Part shown: positions 36,187 through 47,363 of the stretch, piece by piece
Position numbering within the stretch: the stretch's first letter is position 1
Layout of the letters: each line of letters opens with the position of its first letter
NCBI RefSeq assembly: GCF_002915575.1
Contig: NZ_PQGD01000003.1
Location: 186,001-250,000, forward strand
Length of the DNA: 64,000 nucleotides
Direction of reading: 5' to 3'
DNA from: Superficieibacter electus
GTDB taxonomy: Bacteria > Pseudomonadota > Gammaproteobacteria > Enterobacterales > Enterobacteriaceae
Program-made: the position numbers and the translations under genes
The notes under the pieces: model-generated
What the model saw: only the letters and a program-made list of their open reading frames with translations
Databases searched by the model: none
What the model was told of the DNA's origin: nothing

Positions 36187-37971
36187 ATGTTCAGGTCAAT
36201 TCGCACTCGTATTATTGCCGCAACGGCCGCCTGTTTAGCCATTGCTCTGCTTCTCAATACCGTGATCAATTATCAGGTCACGCGCCAGAATAATCAGCGT
36301 TCTCAACAGGAGATATTGACCAGCGCGAAGGACAGCCACGGTATGGCGATAGCCGACTGGGCGAGAGGTAAACTGAGCATGATCGCGTCGTTGCAATCGG
36401 CGGCGCTCTCTGCCGACCCGCTGCCGATGCTGTCGCAAATTGCCAGCGCGGGCGGGTTTATTAACGTTTACATCGGCTATGCCAGTCATAAGGCCACCTT
36501 CTCTGATGCCAACGGCATTCCCACTGACTATGATCCCACTATTCGTCCGTGGTATCAGCAGGCGGCAAAGAGCCAGGCACCAGTTGTCACCGCACCTTAT
36601 ATTGATGCCGGCACCGGTAAGCTGGTGGTGACATTTGCCGTGCCGGTGACAGAAAACGGTGAACTGAAGGCCGTCGTCGCCGGGGACGTTTCCATGGATA
36701 ACGTCGTCGCTAACGTGCATGAAATTCACCCAACCCCGGCCAGCAGTGGACTTTTACTCGACCACGACGGCACCATCATTGCAGCAAGCGATCCCGCGCT
36801 GACAATGAAACCTTTTGGCGAGGCGGTGAACGGGGCGGATTTTACTGCCCTGTCGGCAGGACACACGATTGACGGTCAGCTTGCAGGTGCAGATAAAATC
36901 TTGTCAGCAACGCCGGTCAAAGGTACGCAATGGCTGTTGGTTATCGCGCTGGATCGTAAAGATGCCACCGCCGGGATGGTGTCGCTGTTAAAAGCCTCCG
37001 CGTTATCGCTCATCGTGCTGGTATTGCTTGGCGGTGCCGTCGTACATACCATTGTCGCTGCCCTGCTAAAACGGCTGCTGACCATTCGCGATGCCATGCT
37101 TGCCATCAGCAATGGTACCAACGATTTGTCACAGCGCCTGCCGGAAACCGGCCGCGATGAAATAGCGCAAATTGCCCACGCATTTAACGCCTTCAGCGAC
37201 AAACTGGCCGTGGTGATGGTGCAGATTCGTGACGCCAGTACCTCGGTACAAACCGCCGCCCGTGAGATTGCAGCGGGCAATCAGGATCTGTCCACGCGTA
37301 CCGAGCGGGCCTCTTCCAGCCTGCGTGAAACCGCCAGCGCCGTCGAGCAAATCACCGCTTCTGTCACCCAATCTACCGAGTCTGCTGTAGATGCCAATGA
37401 GCAAGCGCAAAAAGCCAGCCAGGCCGCATCACGTGGCGGCGAGGTCGTTTCTCATGCTATTGAGACCATGCTCACTATCGAGAGTGCATCGACTAAAATT
37501 GGTGACATTACCAGCGTGATTGACGGGATTGCTTTCCAGACCAATATCCTGGCGTTGAATGCCTCGGTTGAGGCCGCGCGAGCAGGTGAACAGGGACGAG
37601 GCTTTGCCGTGGTCGCAGGCGAAGTACGCAATCTGGCCAGCCGCAGTGCACAGGCCGCAAAAGAAATTAAATCCCTGATTGATGCTACCACCGAAAGCGT
37701 AGCTACCGGCTCGCGCTATGTGCGCCTTGCTGGTGAAAGTATGCAGGAAATTGTCGCCAGTATTGGCAGTGTATCGGGCATAATGCGTGAAATTAGCGTC
37801 GCCAGCAGCGAGCAAATGCGTGGTATTCGTGAAATAAATCATGCGGTTAACGATTTGGATCGCATGGTTCAGCAGAACGCGGAGCTGGTGGTGGAATCTG
37901 CCGCCGCTGCCGGCGCGCTACAGGGCCAGGCGGGTGACCTTGCTGAAACCGCCGGCCATTTCCGGATTTAA
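36187..37971 (+). CDS. methyl-accepting chemotaxis protein with dCache amino-acid sensor
   Basis: The 594-residue chemoreceptor has TM1 (about 8-27), a double-Cache periplasmic domain, TM2 (about 268-292), HAMP and a signalling hairpin with the family tip [20 protein letters not shown]. The sensor shows the residue set described for amino-acid-binding dCache_1 domains (as in PctA): Tyr115, Arg120, Trp122, Tyr123, Tyr138, Asp167. It ends HFRI without a C-terminal NWETF pentapeptide, so CheR/CheB tethering is not expected. ATG at 36187 with CAGG upstream. It is an accessory gene between ychN and chaC. Confidence 0.92.
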   Translation: MFRSIRTRIIAATAACLAIALLLNTVINYQVTRQNNQRSQQEILTSAKDSHGMAIADWARGKLSMIASLQSAALSADPLPMLSQIASAGGFINVYIGYASHKATFSDANGIPTDYDPTIRPWYQQAAKSQAPVVTAPYIDAGTGKLVVTFAVPVTENGELKAVVAGDVSMDNVVANVHEIHPTPASSGLLLDHDGTIIAASDPALTMKPFGEAVNGADFTALSAGHTIDGQLAGADKILSATPVKGTQWLLVIALDRKDATAGMVSLLKASALSLIVLVLLGGAVVHTIVAALLKRLLTIRDAMLAISNGTNDLSQRLPETGRDEIAQIAHAFNAFSDKLAVVMVQIRDASTSVQTAAREIAAGNQDLSTRTERASSSLRETASAVEQITASVTQSTESAVDANEQAQKASQAASRGGEVVSHAIETMLTIESASTKIGDITSVIDGIAFQTNILALNASVEAARAGEQGRGFAVVAGEVRNLASRSAQAAKEIKSLIDATTESVATGSRYVRLAGESMQEIVASIGSVSGIMREISVASSEQMRGIREINHAVNDLDRMVQQNAELVVESAAAAGALQGQAGDLAETAGHFRI

Positions 37972-38183
37972 TATTACGCTGACGCGCGTATGCCCCTGAT
38001 TAGCGCGTCAGCCGAAACATTTCAGGAATATTGTCATTTTTGTTTAACCTTTATAGTTTTATTTGATCGAAATCAGCATTCGTCACCTCCCCATTTGGTG
38101 TTATGCAGAGAGTGAATTGTGAACAACATCACAGACAGGATTTTCCGGCAGGGAATGCGTTGATTCTTTCTATGGGGTAAAAA

Positions 38184-38429
38184 ATGGCACTGGTGAAAGC
38201 AAGTTTAAGGTTATTTGGTGGCGATACGGTGGTCGTTCGTTGTTCTGAGCGCTGCCATATCCATTTAATGAGCGCTCAGCAACAAGCTCAGGGTCCGCAG
38301 TCTGATATTCTTAGCGTACAGGATCGTGAGAATGCGTATATGACGGTACCTTATAGCGGGACCTGGAACGTGCTGATTGACAGCCACAGCCAGTCGCTGG
38401 AACACTCTATCAGCTACGTAGCCGCCTGA
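38184..38429 (+). CDS. DUF1883-like small protein
   Basis: This 81-residue protein has the DUF1883 pattern: an N-terminal strand region with GGDTVVVRCSERCHIHLM and the characteristic MTVPYSGTWNVLID near residues 52-65. No signal peptide or membrane segment is visible. GGGGT lies 7 nt before the ATG. DUF1883 proteins have no firm function; some are linked to TIR-like or stress contexts, which I cannot test here. A terminator follows directly. Confidence 0.75.
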   Translation: MALVKASLRLFGGDTVVVRCSERCHIHLMSAQQQAQGPQSDILSVQDRENAYMTVPYSGTWNVLIDSHSQSLEHSISYVAA

Positions 38430-38434
38430 TTTTA

Positions 38435-38458
38435 ATGCCCGGTAACTCTGCCGGGCAT
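38435..38458. terminator. bidirectional terminator between DUF1883 gene and chaC
   Basis: A perfect 8-bp stem ATGCCCGG / CCGGGCAT with an 8-nt loop lies between two convergent genes. T-runs are short, so efficiency is uncertain. Confidence 0.6.
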
Positions 38459-38462
38459 CTCT

Positions 38463-39143
38463 TCAGGCCATTCCCGACAGCCGCGTCCCACGCAGCAGCG
38501 TACGTACTTTCCCCACCAGCTCATTCAGACAATCATCGTGCATACCCAGTTTGATCAGTTCTTCTTCAAGCGAGAAAAGATATTGTGCGTTTGTCCCGAG
38601 CGGACCGCTGGCCGCAGCGATCAATGGTGCAATCGTCTGGGCACGGGTATCCGATTCGTAAAGGGGATGGCGTGGGTCCATGATGAATACCAGCGCGTTG
38701 ACCGTGCGACCGTCATCCAGATCAAGCTGACACCAGGTTGGCAGGTAGCAACCGGTGATCATCTCACGCTTCCACAACAAGGTTAATTCATCTTCCAGCA
38801 CATCATCGCGCAGGCGGTAGGCCACTCCGGTAGTGCGCCCGCCCTCTTTCAGGGCAAGCATGCGGCCCGGCTGACAGGCAGTGCCGCGCCCGGCGGTAAG
38901 GCGTAAACAAAAGGCGCGGTGCCAATCCGGCAGGGTGGCTGTGGCTGACTCGGTATATTCCAGCACCGGGTTCCACATCAGCGAACCATAGCCAAAAATC
39001 CATACCGGGCCGCCATCCGGCCGGCAGGCCAGCGTTGCCGCCAGCGAGGTCGCCCTCTGTTCGGCGCTCCACAACAGCGATTCCTCAATCGCACCAAATG
39101 CCGTTTTGCAATCTGCATTCAGTAAGAAATCACGGGTTAACAC
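38463..39143 (-). CDS. chaC: glutathione-specific gamma-glutamylcyclotransferase ChaC
   Basis: ChaC degrades glutathione to 5-oxoproline and Cys-Gly in the cytosol. The 226-residue protein has the cyclotransferase substrate loop VWIFGYGSLMWNP and the family's acidic catalytic region. E. coli ChaC has 231 residues. It lies downstream of chaB on the same strand, with chaA divergent, as in the cha locus. Confidence 0.95.
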   Translation of the reverse strand: MLTRDFLLNADCKTAFGAIEESLLWSAEQRATSLAATLACRPDGGPVWIFGYGSLMWNPVLEYTESATATLPDWHRAFCLRLTAGRGTACQPGRMLALKEGGRTTGVAYRLRDDVLEDELTLLWKREMITGCYLPTWCQLDLDDGRTVNALVFIMDPRHPLYESDTRAQTIAPLIAAASGPLGTNAQYLFSLEEELIKLGMHDDCLNELVGKVRTLLRGTRLSGMA

Positions 39144-39303
39144 GTTTATCTACCTCCACCACGACTACGGCGTCCTGCGACTGTCGTTCATCCCTGCGCT
39201 GATGCTTTATTACTCAGCCTGTACCCACGATATGCAAAATACAGACCGGATGCAACCGCACAAGCGCCGCTGCGCAGGAAAAAAGCGTGGTGGAGGCCAG
39301 CGG

Positions 39304-39534
39304 CTATTTTTTCTTATGCCACTTATCATCGTCGCCTTTTTCATAATCATTTTTCACCGCCGCCCAGGCAACCCGGTGTGCAGTTTCTTCCCGGCTGGCA
39401 TCGCCCCGCCGGTCTTCTTTGTCTTTATATTGTTCCCACGCGCTATTAAACGCTTCCTTATAAATGTCCTGTGCGTGCGCAGGTAATACATTGGTCACGT
39501 TGTCAGGCAGATCGCTTTTGTTTTTGTACGGCAT
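39304..39534 (-). CDS. chaB: ChaB family protein
   Basis: ChaB is a small 76-residue protein (same size in E. coli) thought to influence the ChaA antiporter. It starts MPYKNKSDLPDNVTNVLPAHAQDIYKEAFNSA, the family signature, and ends with Lys-rich DDKWHKKK. An AAGGGGAA Shine-Dalgarno precedes the ATG. It is separated from divergent chaA by about 260 nt. Confidence 0.95.
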   Translation of the reverse strand: MPYKNKSDLPDNVTNVLPAHAQDIYKEAFNSAWEQYKDKEDRRGDASREETAHRVAWAAVKNDYEKGDDDKWHKKK

Positions 39535-39797
39535 AACCTTCCCCTTTTAACCATAAACATTAAGTCTGGTTCAGAATGGGCTGACATGCCAGTCATTAAC
39601 CAAAGTGATAATCGCTTTTTATTATCCTGTTGTAATTTAAGAATAATATTTCATAAAAGTGGAGATTATCATACCTGGATGGTTTTTAGTGCATGAGGTA
39701 AATAAAAGTAAAAATGCATCTGAAAACCCTTCTATTCTGCTACGTTATGGTCTTTGGATATCTATAATTACAATACCTGCAACCATGGAGATGTTTC

Positions 39798-40892
39798 ATG
39801 CCTCATACCTCAGAGGCGGTTAAAACCCGCCATAAGGAGACCTCGCTGATTTTCCCGGTGCTTGCCCTGGCAGTGCTGCTGTTTTGGGGAAACAGTCAGT
39901 CACTGCCAGTGGTTATCGGTATTAATGCGCTGGCATTAGTCGGTATCCTGGCCAGCGCATTCAGCGTTGTTCGCCATGCAGATGTTCTGGCCCACCGTCT
40001 GGGTGAACCCTTTGGTTCTCTTATTTTAAGCCTTTCAGTCGTTATTCTTGAAGTCAGCCTTATTTCTGCATTAATGGCCACAGGTGATGCGGCACCGACA
40101 TTAATGCGCGATACGCTTTATTCGATCATTATGATTGTTACGGGCGGGTTAGTTGGCTTTGCCCTTCTGCTTGGCGGACGTAAATTTGCCACCCAATATG
40201 TCAACCTGTTCGGCATTAAGCAGTATCTGATCGCACTATTCCCGCTGGCGATTATTGTGCTGGTATTTCCAATGGCGCTCCCCGGCGGCAATTTCAGCAC
40301 CGCGCAGGCGCTGCTGGTCGCGGTAATTTCTGCGGCGATGTATGGTGTATTTCTGCTGATCCAGACCAAAACGCATCAGAGTTTGTTTGTCTATGAGCAT
40401 GAAGATGACGGTGACGATCCGCACCATGGTAAGCCTTCCGCCCACAGCAGCGTGTGGCATACCCTTTGGTTGATCGTCCATCTGATTGCAGTCATTGCCG
40501 TCACCAAGATGAACGCCTCGCCGCTGGAAGCGTTACTGACAGAGTTAAATGCGCCTGTCGCCTTTACTGGTTTCCTGGTTGCGCTGTTAATTCTCTCGCC
40601 GGAAGGTCTGGGTGCGCTAAAAGCGGTGCTCAATAACCAGGTCCAGCGCGCAATGAACCTGTTTTTTGGCTCGGTACTGGCAACCATCTCCTTAACCGTA
40701 CCGGTAGTAACGATGATTGCCTACCTGACGGGTAACGAATTGATGTTTGCGCTGGGCAGGCCGGAAATGATCGTTATGCTCGCCTCGCTGGTGCTGTGCC
40801 AGATCTCGTTTTCGACCGGACGCACCAACGTACTGAACGGTGCAGCGCACCTGGCGTTGTTTATCGCTTATTTGATGACGATCTTTGCCTGA
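39798..40892 (+). CDS. chaA: Na+(K+,Ca2+)/H+ antiporter ChaA
   Basis: ChaA is an inner-membrane CaCA-type antiporter expelling sodium, potassium or calcium at alkaline pH. The 364-residue protein has about 11 membrane segments, with two inverted alpha repeats carrying GEPFGSLILSLSVVILEV (first half) and LILSPEGLGALKAVLNN (second half). An acidic/His-rich loop (HEDDGDDPHHGK) lies between the halves. Confidence 0.96.
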   Translation: MPHTSEAVKTRHKETSLIFPVLALAVLLFWGNSQSLPVVIGINALALVGILASAFSVVRHADVLAHRLGEPFGSLILSLSVVILEVSLISALMATGDAAPTLMRDTLYSIIMIVTGGLVGFALLLGGRKFATQYVNLFGIKQYLIALFPLAIIVLVFPMALPGGNFSTAQALLVAVISAAMYGVFLLIQTKTHQSLFVYEHEDDGDDPHHGKPSAHSSVWHTLWLIVHLIAVIAVTKMNASPLEALLTELNAPVAFTGFLVALLILSPEGLGALKAVLNNQVQRAMNLFFGSVLATISLTVPVVTMIAYLTGNELMFALGRPEMIVMLASLVLCQISFSTGRTNVLNGAAHLALFIAYLMTIFA

Positions 40893-40901
40893 CACTGGAT
40901 A

Positions 40902-40930
40902 CCGGGTAGCGGCTACGCCCTGCCCGGTAA
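40902..40930. repeat. REP-like inverted repeat after chaA
   Basis: ACCGGG and CCCGGT flank a GTAGCGGCTACGCC core just downstream of the chaA stop and before the convergent secreted-protein gene. It resembles a short REP or intergenic terminator hairpin. Confidence 0.5.
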
Positions 40931-41024
40931 AATCTTTCTGGAATTTATTGCCAGAAACTCGCTTTTCGCGGCAGTTTTACCGAATAGCCATTATCAAAGA
41001 CGCCAATCAGTTCATCATCCAACG

Positions 41025-41663
41025 TTACCATGCCGTGAAATTCACCCCATGTCGCCATGTCGCCAGGTAAACGAAAGGTGAAATTCCGTTTGAACGATCT
41101 CTTTTAACCGGGACGATAACCGGTTGCATTAACCCACCTTCCGCATGCTGAAATACAGCCCAGTAATTGCCGTCATCCGTAAAACCAATCATGATTTCAT
41201 CACCCAGAACATCACCTGTATCTGACGAATGAAATTTCATGCTGGAATAAACCCCGGGAAGTTTACCCTGTTCAGCAATATGCCAGGCTATACAGTGAGC
41301 TGAATGCTCCGGTATCCCCGGTGCTTCTTTTTTAAACTGTGCCGTCAGTTTCGCTCTTTCAAAAATCGTCGCCGCGCCACTCCATCGAGTAATATAGCGA
41401 GAAGTCAGAACATCATCGGAAAAAACAAGATAAGATTTATCGGCATTATGAGAATCAATAAAGATAATCGACCATCCCTGTTCTTGATAAACATCTTCAA
41501 TATCAACATGGTCAGAGTCGACCTGTAAGCCAATATTCGCCTTTAGCGTAATAATTTGCTCGGGCGTCAGCCCCAAATCCCGACTCACACCATCACAAGG
41601 CGTACCTGCCAATGTGGCGCTAAGAGGCAATAGTAACCAGATTAAATTTAACCATCTGCTCAT
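41025..41663 (-). CDS. putative secreted protein, C-terminus frameshifted
   Basis: I do not recognise this family. The readable frame encodes 212 residues with a signal peptide (MSRWLNLIWLLLPLSATLAG) and a mature part holding two Cys residues. Near its end an 8-bp tandem duplication (41048-41063) shifts the frame, giving the tail RHGVNFTAW. Removing one copy restores a frame that continues WGEFHGMVTLDDELIG and ends KASFWQ at a stop at 40945-40947, for a 236-residue ancestor. It is probably a recent pseudogene or a phase-variable allele. It is convergent with chaA and on the same strand as kdsA, downstream of it. Confidence 0.72.
   Translation of the reverse strand: MSRWLNLIWLLLPLSATLAGTPCDGVSRDLGLTPEQIITLKANIGLQVDSDHVDIEDVYQEQGWSIIFIDSHNADKSYLVFSDDVLTSRYITRWSGAATIFERAKLTAQFKKEAPGIPEHSAHCIAWHIAEQGKLPGVYSSMKFHSSDTGDVLGDEIMIGFTDDGNYWAVFQHAEGGLMQPVIVPVKRDRSNGISPFVYLATWRHGVNFTAW
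41048..41063. repeat. 8-bp tandem duplication causing a frameshift
   Basis: CATGTCGC is repeated exactly twice in tandem. Eight bases is not a multiple of three, and the frame beyond it reads through to a natural-looking C-terminus if one copy is dropped. Confidence 0.85.
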
Positions 41664-41793
41664 GTTTTCGTTCCCTGATTAAACCCGAAGCAGCGCAAGA
41701 AAAGCTCAGCACCGCAAAAGACAAACTCGCTGAGCGCCCCACCGCCTTGTGATTTGCCGCGTATTTTAGCGCCGGAAAAGCGTGCAACAGGCA

Positions 41794-41826
41794 CAAAAAA
41801 AGCCCTGACGCAGAACGTCAGAGCTT
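41794..41826 (-). terminator. terminator of the kdsA transcription unit
   Basis: The minus-strand stem AAGCTCTGACGTTCTG / CGCAGAACGTCAGG-type hairpin (CTCTGACG pairing CGTCAGGG) is followed by seven T residues, about 28 nt after the kdsA stop. Confidence 0.8.
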
Positions 41827-41853
41827 CATCAATTCGGTTAATGTGCCTGGTAA

Positions 41854-42717
<864 letters not shown>

Positions 42718-42747
42718 TTATCAGTGTTAAATCGGATTCATTCCAGA

Positions 42748-43554
42748 TTAGTGCAGTGTTATAGATTTATGCGAAATCGCGTTAATTTGCGCGCGGATCA
42801 TTTCACTGATCGGATCTTCAGGACACTGCTCGACGAAATAGTTTAAATCCGTCAGCGCAATGTGATCGCATTCAAGCTGCGCGTAAATCAGACCGCGGTC
42901 CCGGATTTCATACGGGTCTTCCGGGTTAAAGGCTAACAGCGCTTCGCTGGCCCGCAGTGCCATTTCCATCTGACCCTCTTCCATCAACGCCGCTTTAAGG
43001 GTATCAAGCATTTTATGCACGACTTCCGCATTGTCAGCTTCGTCAAGATCTTCGTTAAAAAGTTCCGCAATCGGGCTAATATTACCTTTCAACCATACCT
43101 CAAGCGTATGTTCATCAAGCGTATCGCCGTTGAAAGGGTTGATCAGCCATAATTCCTCTGCGGTTTCAGCCCGCAGGATCAGCTGGGTCGGAAAAATGAC
43201 CGGTGCCAGCGGCAACGAGAGCTGGCTGGCAATCCAAAGCAGGATCGTACCAAGGGCCACCGCGCTGCCCTGGCGTTTTTGCAGGACCTGATCCAGCCAT
43301 AAGGCATCAGAAAGTCGATACACACCGCGGCAGGCACCAAATCCCCACTCGGTAAAAAACAGTTCCAACAGCTTTTCAAGCTGCCGCTCTTCACTCCAGG
43401 CCGCGCTGATCTCTTCCTGCGCCAGGCTCACCAGATTTTCCAGTTCGTGATAGACGCTTTGCGTCGGAAAATCATCACGAACGATATTTGAAATCCGGAT
43501 CACACCTTCACACAGCGATGCGTTGTTAAATTCGAAATCGGCTAACGACCTCAT
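42748..43554 (-). CDS. sirB1: transglutaminase-like/TPR protein SirB1
   Basis: This 268-residue protein (E. coli YchA 269) contains a transglutaminase-like N-terminal region and a TPR-like helical C-terminus. Its molecular role is unknown. It lies between sirB2 and kdsA with short spacers, consistent with one transcript. Confidence 0.93.
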   Translation of the reverse strand: MRSLADFEFNNASLCEGVIRISNIVRDDFPTQSVYHELENLVSLAQEEISAAWSEERQLEKLLELFFTEWGFGACRGVYRLSDALWLDQVLQKRQGSAVALGTILLWIASQLSLPLAPVIFPTQLILRAETAEELWLINPFNGDTLDEHTLEVWLKGNISPIAELFNEDLDEADNAEVVHKMLDTLKAALMEEGQMEMALRASEALLAFNPEDPYEIRDRGLIYAQLECDHIALTDLNYFVEQCPEDPISEMIRAQINAISHKSITLH

Positions 43555-43557
43555 AGC

Positions 43558-43950
43558 TTACCCCAATAACGGTATTTTTGTGGTGGCGAGTTTAATGATG
43601 ATGTAGAGCACCACCAGCCCCAGCATAAAGGCGATAAAACCCGTCTGCTGGCTGCGCGAGCAACGACGGCCAAGCGCAACAAAACCCAAAACGATGTAGA
43701 TGATAACGCCAAATAGCTTTTCAGTCAGCCATGCGCCCCGGTCGGTAAAGGGCAGATAGTGCGTTATTGCGATAAGCCCAACGCCGCTTAACAATAAAAC
43801 GGTATCGACAATATGCGGCACGATCCGCGTCCAGCGCATTGCCGCGAGCGGGCTGCGGCGGTAACGCCACCAGTAGCGCAGCACAAACAGGCTCACCGAC
43901 AGTATCACCGCCGTAATATGGGTATAAAACACCAGCATAAAAAGCGTCAT
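43558..43950 (-). CDS. sirB2: SirB2 family inner membrane protein
   Basis: This 130-residue protein has four predicted membrane segments (MLVFYTHITAVILSVSLFVL, DTVLLLSGVGLIAITHYL and two more) and the length of E. coli SirB2/YchQ. Function is not established. It lies 3 nt upstream of sirB1 and 7 nt after prmC. Confidence 0.93.
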   Translation of the reverse strand: MTLFMLVFYTHITAVILSVSLFVLRYWWRYRRSPLAAMRWTRIVPHIVDTVLLLSGVGLIAITHYLPFTDRGAWLTEKLFGVIIYIVLGFVALGRRCSRSQQTGFIAFMLGLVVLYIIIKLATTKIPLLG

Positions 43951-43957
43951 CCGTGCG

Positions 43958-44800
43958 TCACTCCTGTCTGCGTAACTGCCCCAGCGTCAGGCGATCGTTG
44001 CCGCCATAATCCTGGCAGGTTTCCACCTGTTGATAGCCCGCCGCCGTAAATAACGCCCGCACCGCGTCGCCCTGCTGCCAGCCGTGCTCAAGCAGTAAAT
44101 AACCACCGGGCAGCAGGAAATCGCGCGCGGCAGTCACGATATGCGCCAGATCGGCCAGCCCTTTTTCCGCCGCCACCAGCGCGCTTTTCGGCTCAAACCG
44201 CACATCGCCCTGCGCCAGATGCGGATCGGCTTCGTCAATATACGGAGGGTTGCTGACGATGAGCGCAAATTGCTGTCCTGCCAGCGCGCTGAACCAGTCG
44301 CTGCGCAGGATGTTTATATTACCGACATCGAGATGCTGCGCATTGCGGGTTGCCAGCGCCACCGCCTCGGGAAGAAAATCGACCGCCGTCACCTGACAAT
44401 CTGGCCGTTCGGTGGCCAGGGCTAACGCTATCGCGCCAGTACCTGTCCCGAGGTCGAGAAGACGGCACGCCCCGGCTGGCACACGCGCCAGCGCCTGCTC
44501 GACCAGACACTCGGTGTCCGGGCGCGGGATCAGCGTCACCGGCGAGACGAATAACGGCAACGACCAGAACTCACGCTGTCCGGTAAGGTGGGCAATCGGC
44601 TCGCCGCGCTCACGCCGGGCCAGGAGCGTATCAAGCTGTTCCAGCTCAGCGGGACTTAACGTCGTTTCCGCAAACGCCAGAATATACGTGCGCGCCCTGC
44701 CAGTGACGTAGCCCAGCAAGATTTCCGCGTCGCGGCGCGGACTTTCGCTTTCGCTTAAGCGGTCAACGGCGAGACGCAGCCACTGCTGAAAATCCATCAT
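43958..44800 (-). CDS. prmC: peptide chain release factor N5-glutamine methyltransferase
   Basis: PrmC methylates the Gln of the GGQ motif in RF1 and RF2. The 280-residue protein has an N-terminal helical bundle and a SAM-dependent methyltransferase domain with [14 protein letters not shown] and the catalytic SNPPYI motif. The ATG at 44800 overlaps the prfA stop (ATGA); a second ATG three bases later would give 279 residues. It sits beside its substrate gene prfA. Confidence 0.96.
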   Translation of the reverse strand: MMDFQQWLRLAVDRLSESESPRRDAEILLGYVTGRARTYILAFAETTLSPAELEQLDTLLARRERGEPIAHLTGQREFWSLPLFVSPVTLIPRPDTECLVEQALARVPAGACRLLDLGTGTGAIALALATERPDCQVTAVDFLPEAVALATRNAQHLDVGNINILRSDWFSALAGQQFALIVSNPPYIDEADPHLAQGDVRFEPKSALVAAEKGLADLAHIVTAARDFLLPGGYLLLEHGWQQGDAVRALFTAAGYQQVETCQDYGGNDRLTLGQLRRQE

Positions 44801-45879
44801 TCCTGATCGGCCAGCGCCGCCAGTTGATCGGCCTGGAATTCCTGGACGATGGGTTCAATCAGCATATCCAGCTTTCCTTCCATTGCTTCATCCAGACGGT
44901 AGAGCGTCAGGTTGATACGATGATCCGTCACGCGGCCCTGCGGGAAGTTATAGGTGCGGTTGCGATCGCTGCGATCGCCGCTGCCCAGCAAATTACGCCG
45001 CGTCGAAGCTTCTGCCTGCTGGCGCTTCGCGGTTTCGGCGGCGTGGATACGTGCGCCGAGCACCGACATCGCTTTCGCTTTGTTTTTATGCTGAGAACGT
45101 TCGTCCTGGCATTCGACCACAATCCCGGTGGGCAAGTGGGTAATACGAATCGCCGAATCGGTGGTGTTAACGTGCTGACCACCCGCCCCGGAGGAGCGGA
45201 ACGTGTCAATACGCAGATCCGCCGGGTTGATGTCCGGGAGTTCCGCCTCTGGCAGTTCTGGCATCACCGCTACCGTACAGGCCGAGGTATGGATACGGCC
45301 CTGCGACTCAGTGGCCGGGACACGCTGTACGCGGTGTCCGCCGGACTCAAACTTCAGGCGACCATAAACGCCCTCGCCGCTCACTTTGGCAATAACTTCT
45401 TTATAACCGCCGTGCTCACCTTCGCTGGCGCTCATAATTTCAACGCGCCAGCGGCGGGATTCTGCATAGCGGCTGTACATACGGAACAGATCGCCGGCAA
45501 ACAGCGCCGCTTCGTCGCCGCCGGTCCCGGCGCGGACTTCGACAAACGCATTGCGCTCGTCATCCGGATCTTTGGGCAGCAATAACAGCTGAAGCTGCTG
45601 CTCCAGTTGTTCGCTTTTTTCTTTTGCGTCGCGCAGTTCTTCCTGCGCCATATCGCGCATTTCAGGATCGTCGAGCATCAGTTGCGCGGTTTCAATATCT
45701 TCCTGAACCTGTTGCCAGTCAGTAAAGCAGCGTGAAACATCGCTAAGCTGCGCGTACTCCCGCGACAGCGCCCGGAACCGCTCCTGGTCGGCGATGGTTC
45801 CCGCATCGCCCAGCAGCGCCTGAACTTCTTCATGGCGCTCATGCAGAGCTTCCAGTTTAGCAACGATAGAAGGCTTCAT
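44797..45879 (-). CDS. prfA: peptide chain release factor 1
   Basis: RF1 terminates translation at UAA and UAG. The 360-residue protein has the same length as E. coli RF1, with the codon-recognition PAT motif (VPATESQGR) and the peptidyl-hydrolysis motif GAGGQHVN. It lies 35 nt downstream of hemA and overlaps prmC. Confidence 0.98.
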   Translation of the reverse strand: MKPSIVAKLEALHERHEEVQALLGDAGTIADQERFRALSREYAQLSDVSRCFTDWQQVQEDIETAQLMLDDPEMRDMAQEELRDAKEKSEQLEQQLQLLLLPKDPDDERNAFVEVRAGTGGDEAALFAGDLFRMYSRYAESRRWRVEIMSASEGEHGGYKEVIAKVSGEGVYGRLKFESGGHRVQRVPATESQGRIHTSACTVAVMPELPEAELPDINPADLRIDTFRSSGAGGQHVNTTDSAIRITHLPTGIVVECQDERSQHKNKAKAMSVLGARIHAAETAKRQQAEASTRRNLLGSGDRSDRNRTYNFPQGRVTDHRINLTLYRLDEAMEGKLDMLIEPIVQEFQADQLAALADQE

Positions 45880-45914
45880 AGGCGTTAATGCACCCTGTTA
45901 TAAGAATGGTTGTG

Positions 45915-47171
45915 CTACTCCAGCCCGAGGCTGTCGCGCAAAAGATGCAGGCGTTCGTCATCCCCGTCACGGGCGGCCTGCTGAAGAGATTTGGTTGGTG
46001 CGTGGATCAAGCGGTTGGTTAGTTTACGCGCCAGATCCTGCATAATGGCCTGCGGATCGCCCCCCTGTTGCAGAGACGCCAGCGCTTTCGCCGTCAGTTC
46101 ATCACGCACTGACTCGGCCTGACTGCGGTATTCGCGGATGCTGAAACTGGCGCTTTGCGCGCGCAGCCACGCCATAAACTCACTGGCTTCCTGCTCCACG
46201 ATAGTCTCAGCCTGCACTGCCGCCGCCTTACGCTGCGCCAGGTTGTGCTGAATAATATTTTGCAGATCGTCAACGCTGTACAGATAGGCGTTGGACAGCT
46301 TGCCCACTTCCGGCTCCACGTCACGCGGGACGGCGATATCTACCAGCAACATCGGCTGATTGCGCCGCGCTTTTAACGCACGTTCTACCATCCCTTTGCC
46401 GATAATCGGCAGCGGACTGGCGGTGGAGCTAATAATAATATCGGCATCCTGTAAACGGGCATCGACGTCGCTCAGGGCAATCACTTCCGCACCCACTTCT
46501 TCCGCCAGCGCCTGCGCCCGTTCACGGGTACGGTTGGCAATAATCATTTTATTGACGCGGTGCTCGCGCAGATGACGGGCCACCAGCTCAATGGTTTCAC
46601 CCGCGCCCACCAGCATCACCGTTACCGTAGAGAGCGATTCGAAAATCTGCCGTGCCAGGGTACAAGCAGCAAACGCCACCGACACCGCGCTGGCACCGAT
46701 GTCTGTCTCTGTGCGCACGCGTTTGGCAACGGAGAACGACTTCTGGAACATCCGCTCCAGTTCGCTGACGTTGAGGTGCCCACGCTCGGAATCCGCAAAC
46801 GCTTTTTTAACCTGACCGAGGATCTGCGGCTCGCCAAGCACCAGCGAGTCGAGGCCGCTGGCCACGCGCATCAGATGGCTGACCGCGTCGTTGTCCTGGT
46901 GCCAGTACAGACTGCTGCGCAGATCGTCTTCATTGAGATTGTGATAATCACACAGCCAGCGAATTAATGCCTCGCGCAGGTCGCCTTGTTCTTCAACGCT
47001 CAGATAAAGCTCGGTCCGGTTGCACGTTGACAGCACCACCCCACCCTGCACCATCGGCTGCGCCAGCAGGCTTTCCAGCGCCTGATCGAGCGTGTCCGGC
47101 GCGAACGCAACGCGTTCTCGCAGTGCGACAGGAGCGGTTTTGTGATTAATGCCAAGCGCTAAAAGGGTCAT
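45915..47171 (-). CDS. hemA: glutamyl-tRNA reductase
   Basis: HemA reduces Glu-tRNA to glutamate-1-semialdehyde, the first committed step of tetrapyrrole synthesis. The 418-residue protein has catalytic Cys50 in [11 protein letters not shown], an NADPH-binding domain with [16 protein letters not shown] and the C-terminal dimerisation helices. The N-terminal [14 protein letters not shown] region contains the basic-poor degron regulated by haem in relatives. It is divergent from lolB. Confidence 0.98.
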   Translation of the reverse strand: MTLLALGINHKTAPVALRERVAFAPDTLDQALESLLAQPMVQGGVVLSTCNRTELYLSVEEQGDLREALIRWLCDYHNLNEDDLRSSLYWHQDNDAVSHLMRVASGLDSLVLGEPQILGQVKKAFADSERGHLNVSELERMFQKSFSVAKRVRTETDIGASAVSVAFAACTLARQIFESLSTVTVMLVGAGETIELVARHLREHRVNKMIIANRTRERAQALAEEVGAEVIALSDVDARLQDADIIISSTASPLPIIGKGMVERALKARRNQPMLLVDIAVPRDVEPEVGKLSNAYLYSVDDLQNIIQHNLAQRKAAAVQAETIVEQEASEFMAWLRAQSASFSIREYRSQAESVRDELTAKALASLQQGGDPQAIMQDLARKLTNRLIHAPTKSLQQAARDGDDERLHLLRDSLGLE

Positions 47172-47363
47172 GGATGCGGGAGTAGTACCAGCGTTGATAA
47201 GGTTAGTCTGAGCGCATCATACAGGATGCGCGGAGTCAATAAAAGAGACGCTACCCTTTTGGGGTACCTGACGATAATCGTATTTAAGATAACGTGAACG
47301 TAGACGGTCTCTTACTGTAACGCTAGCATTAAGTGATAACTTCGCAACGCACATCAAGGATTT

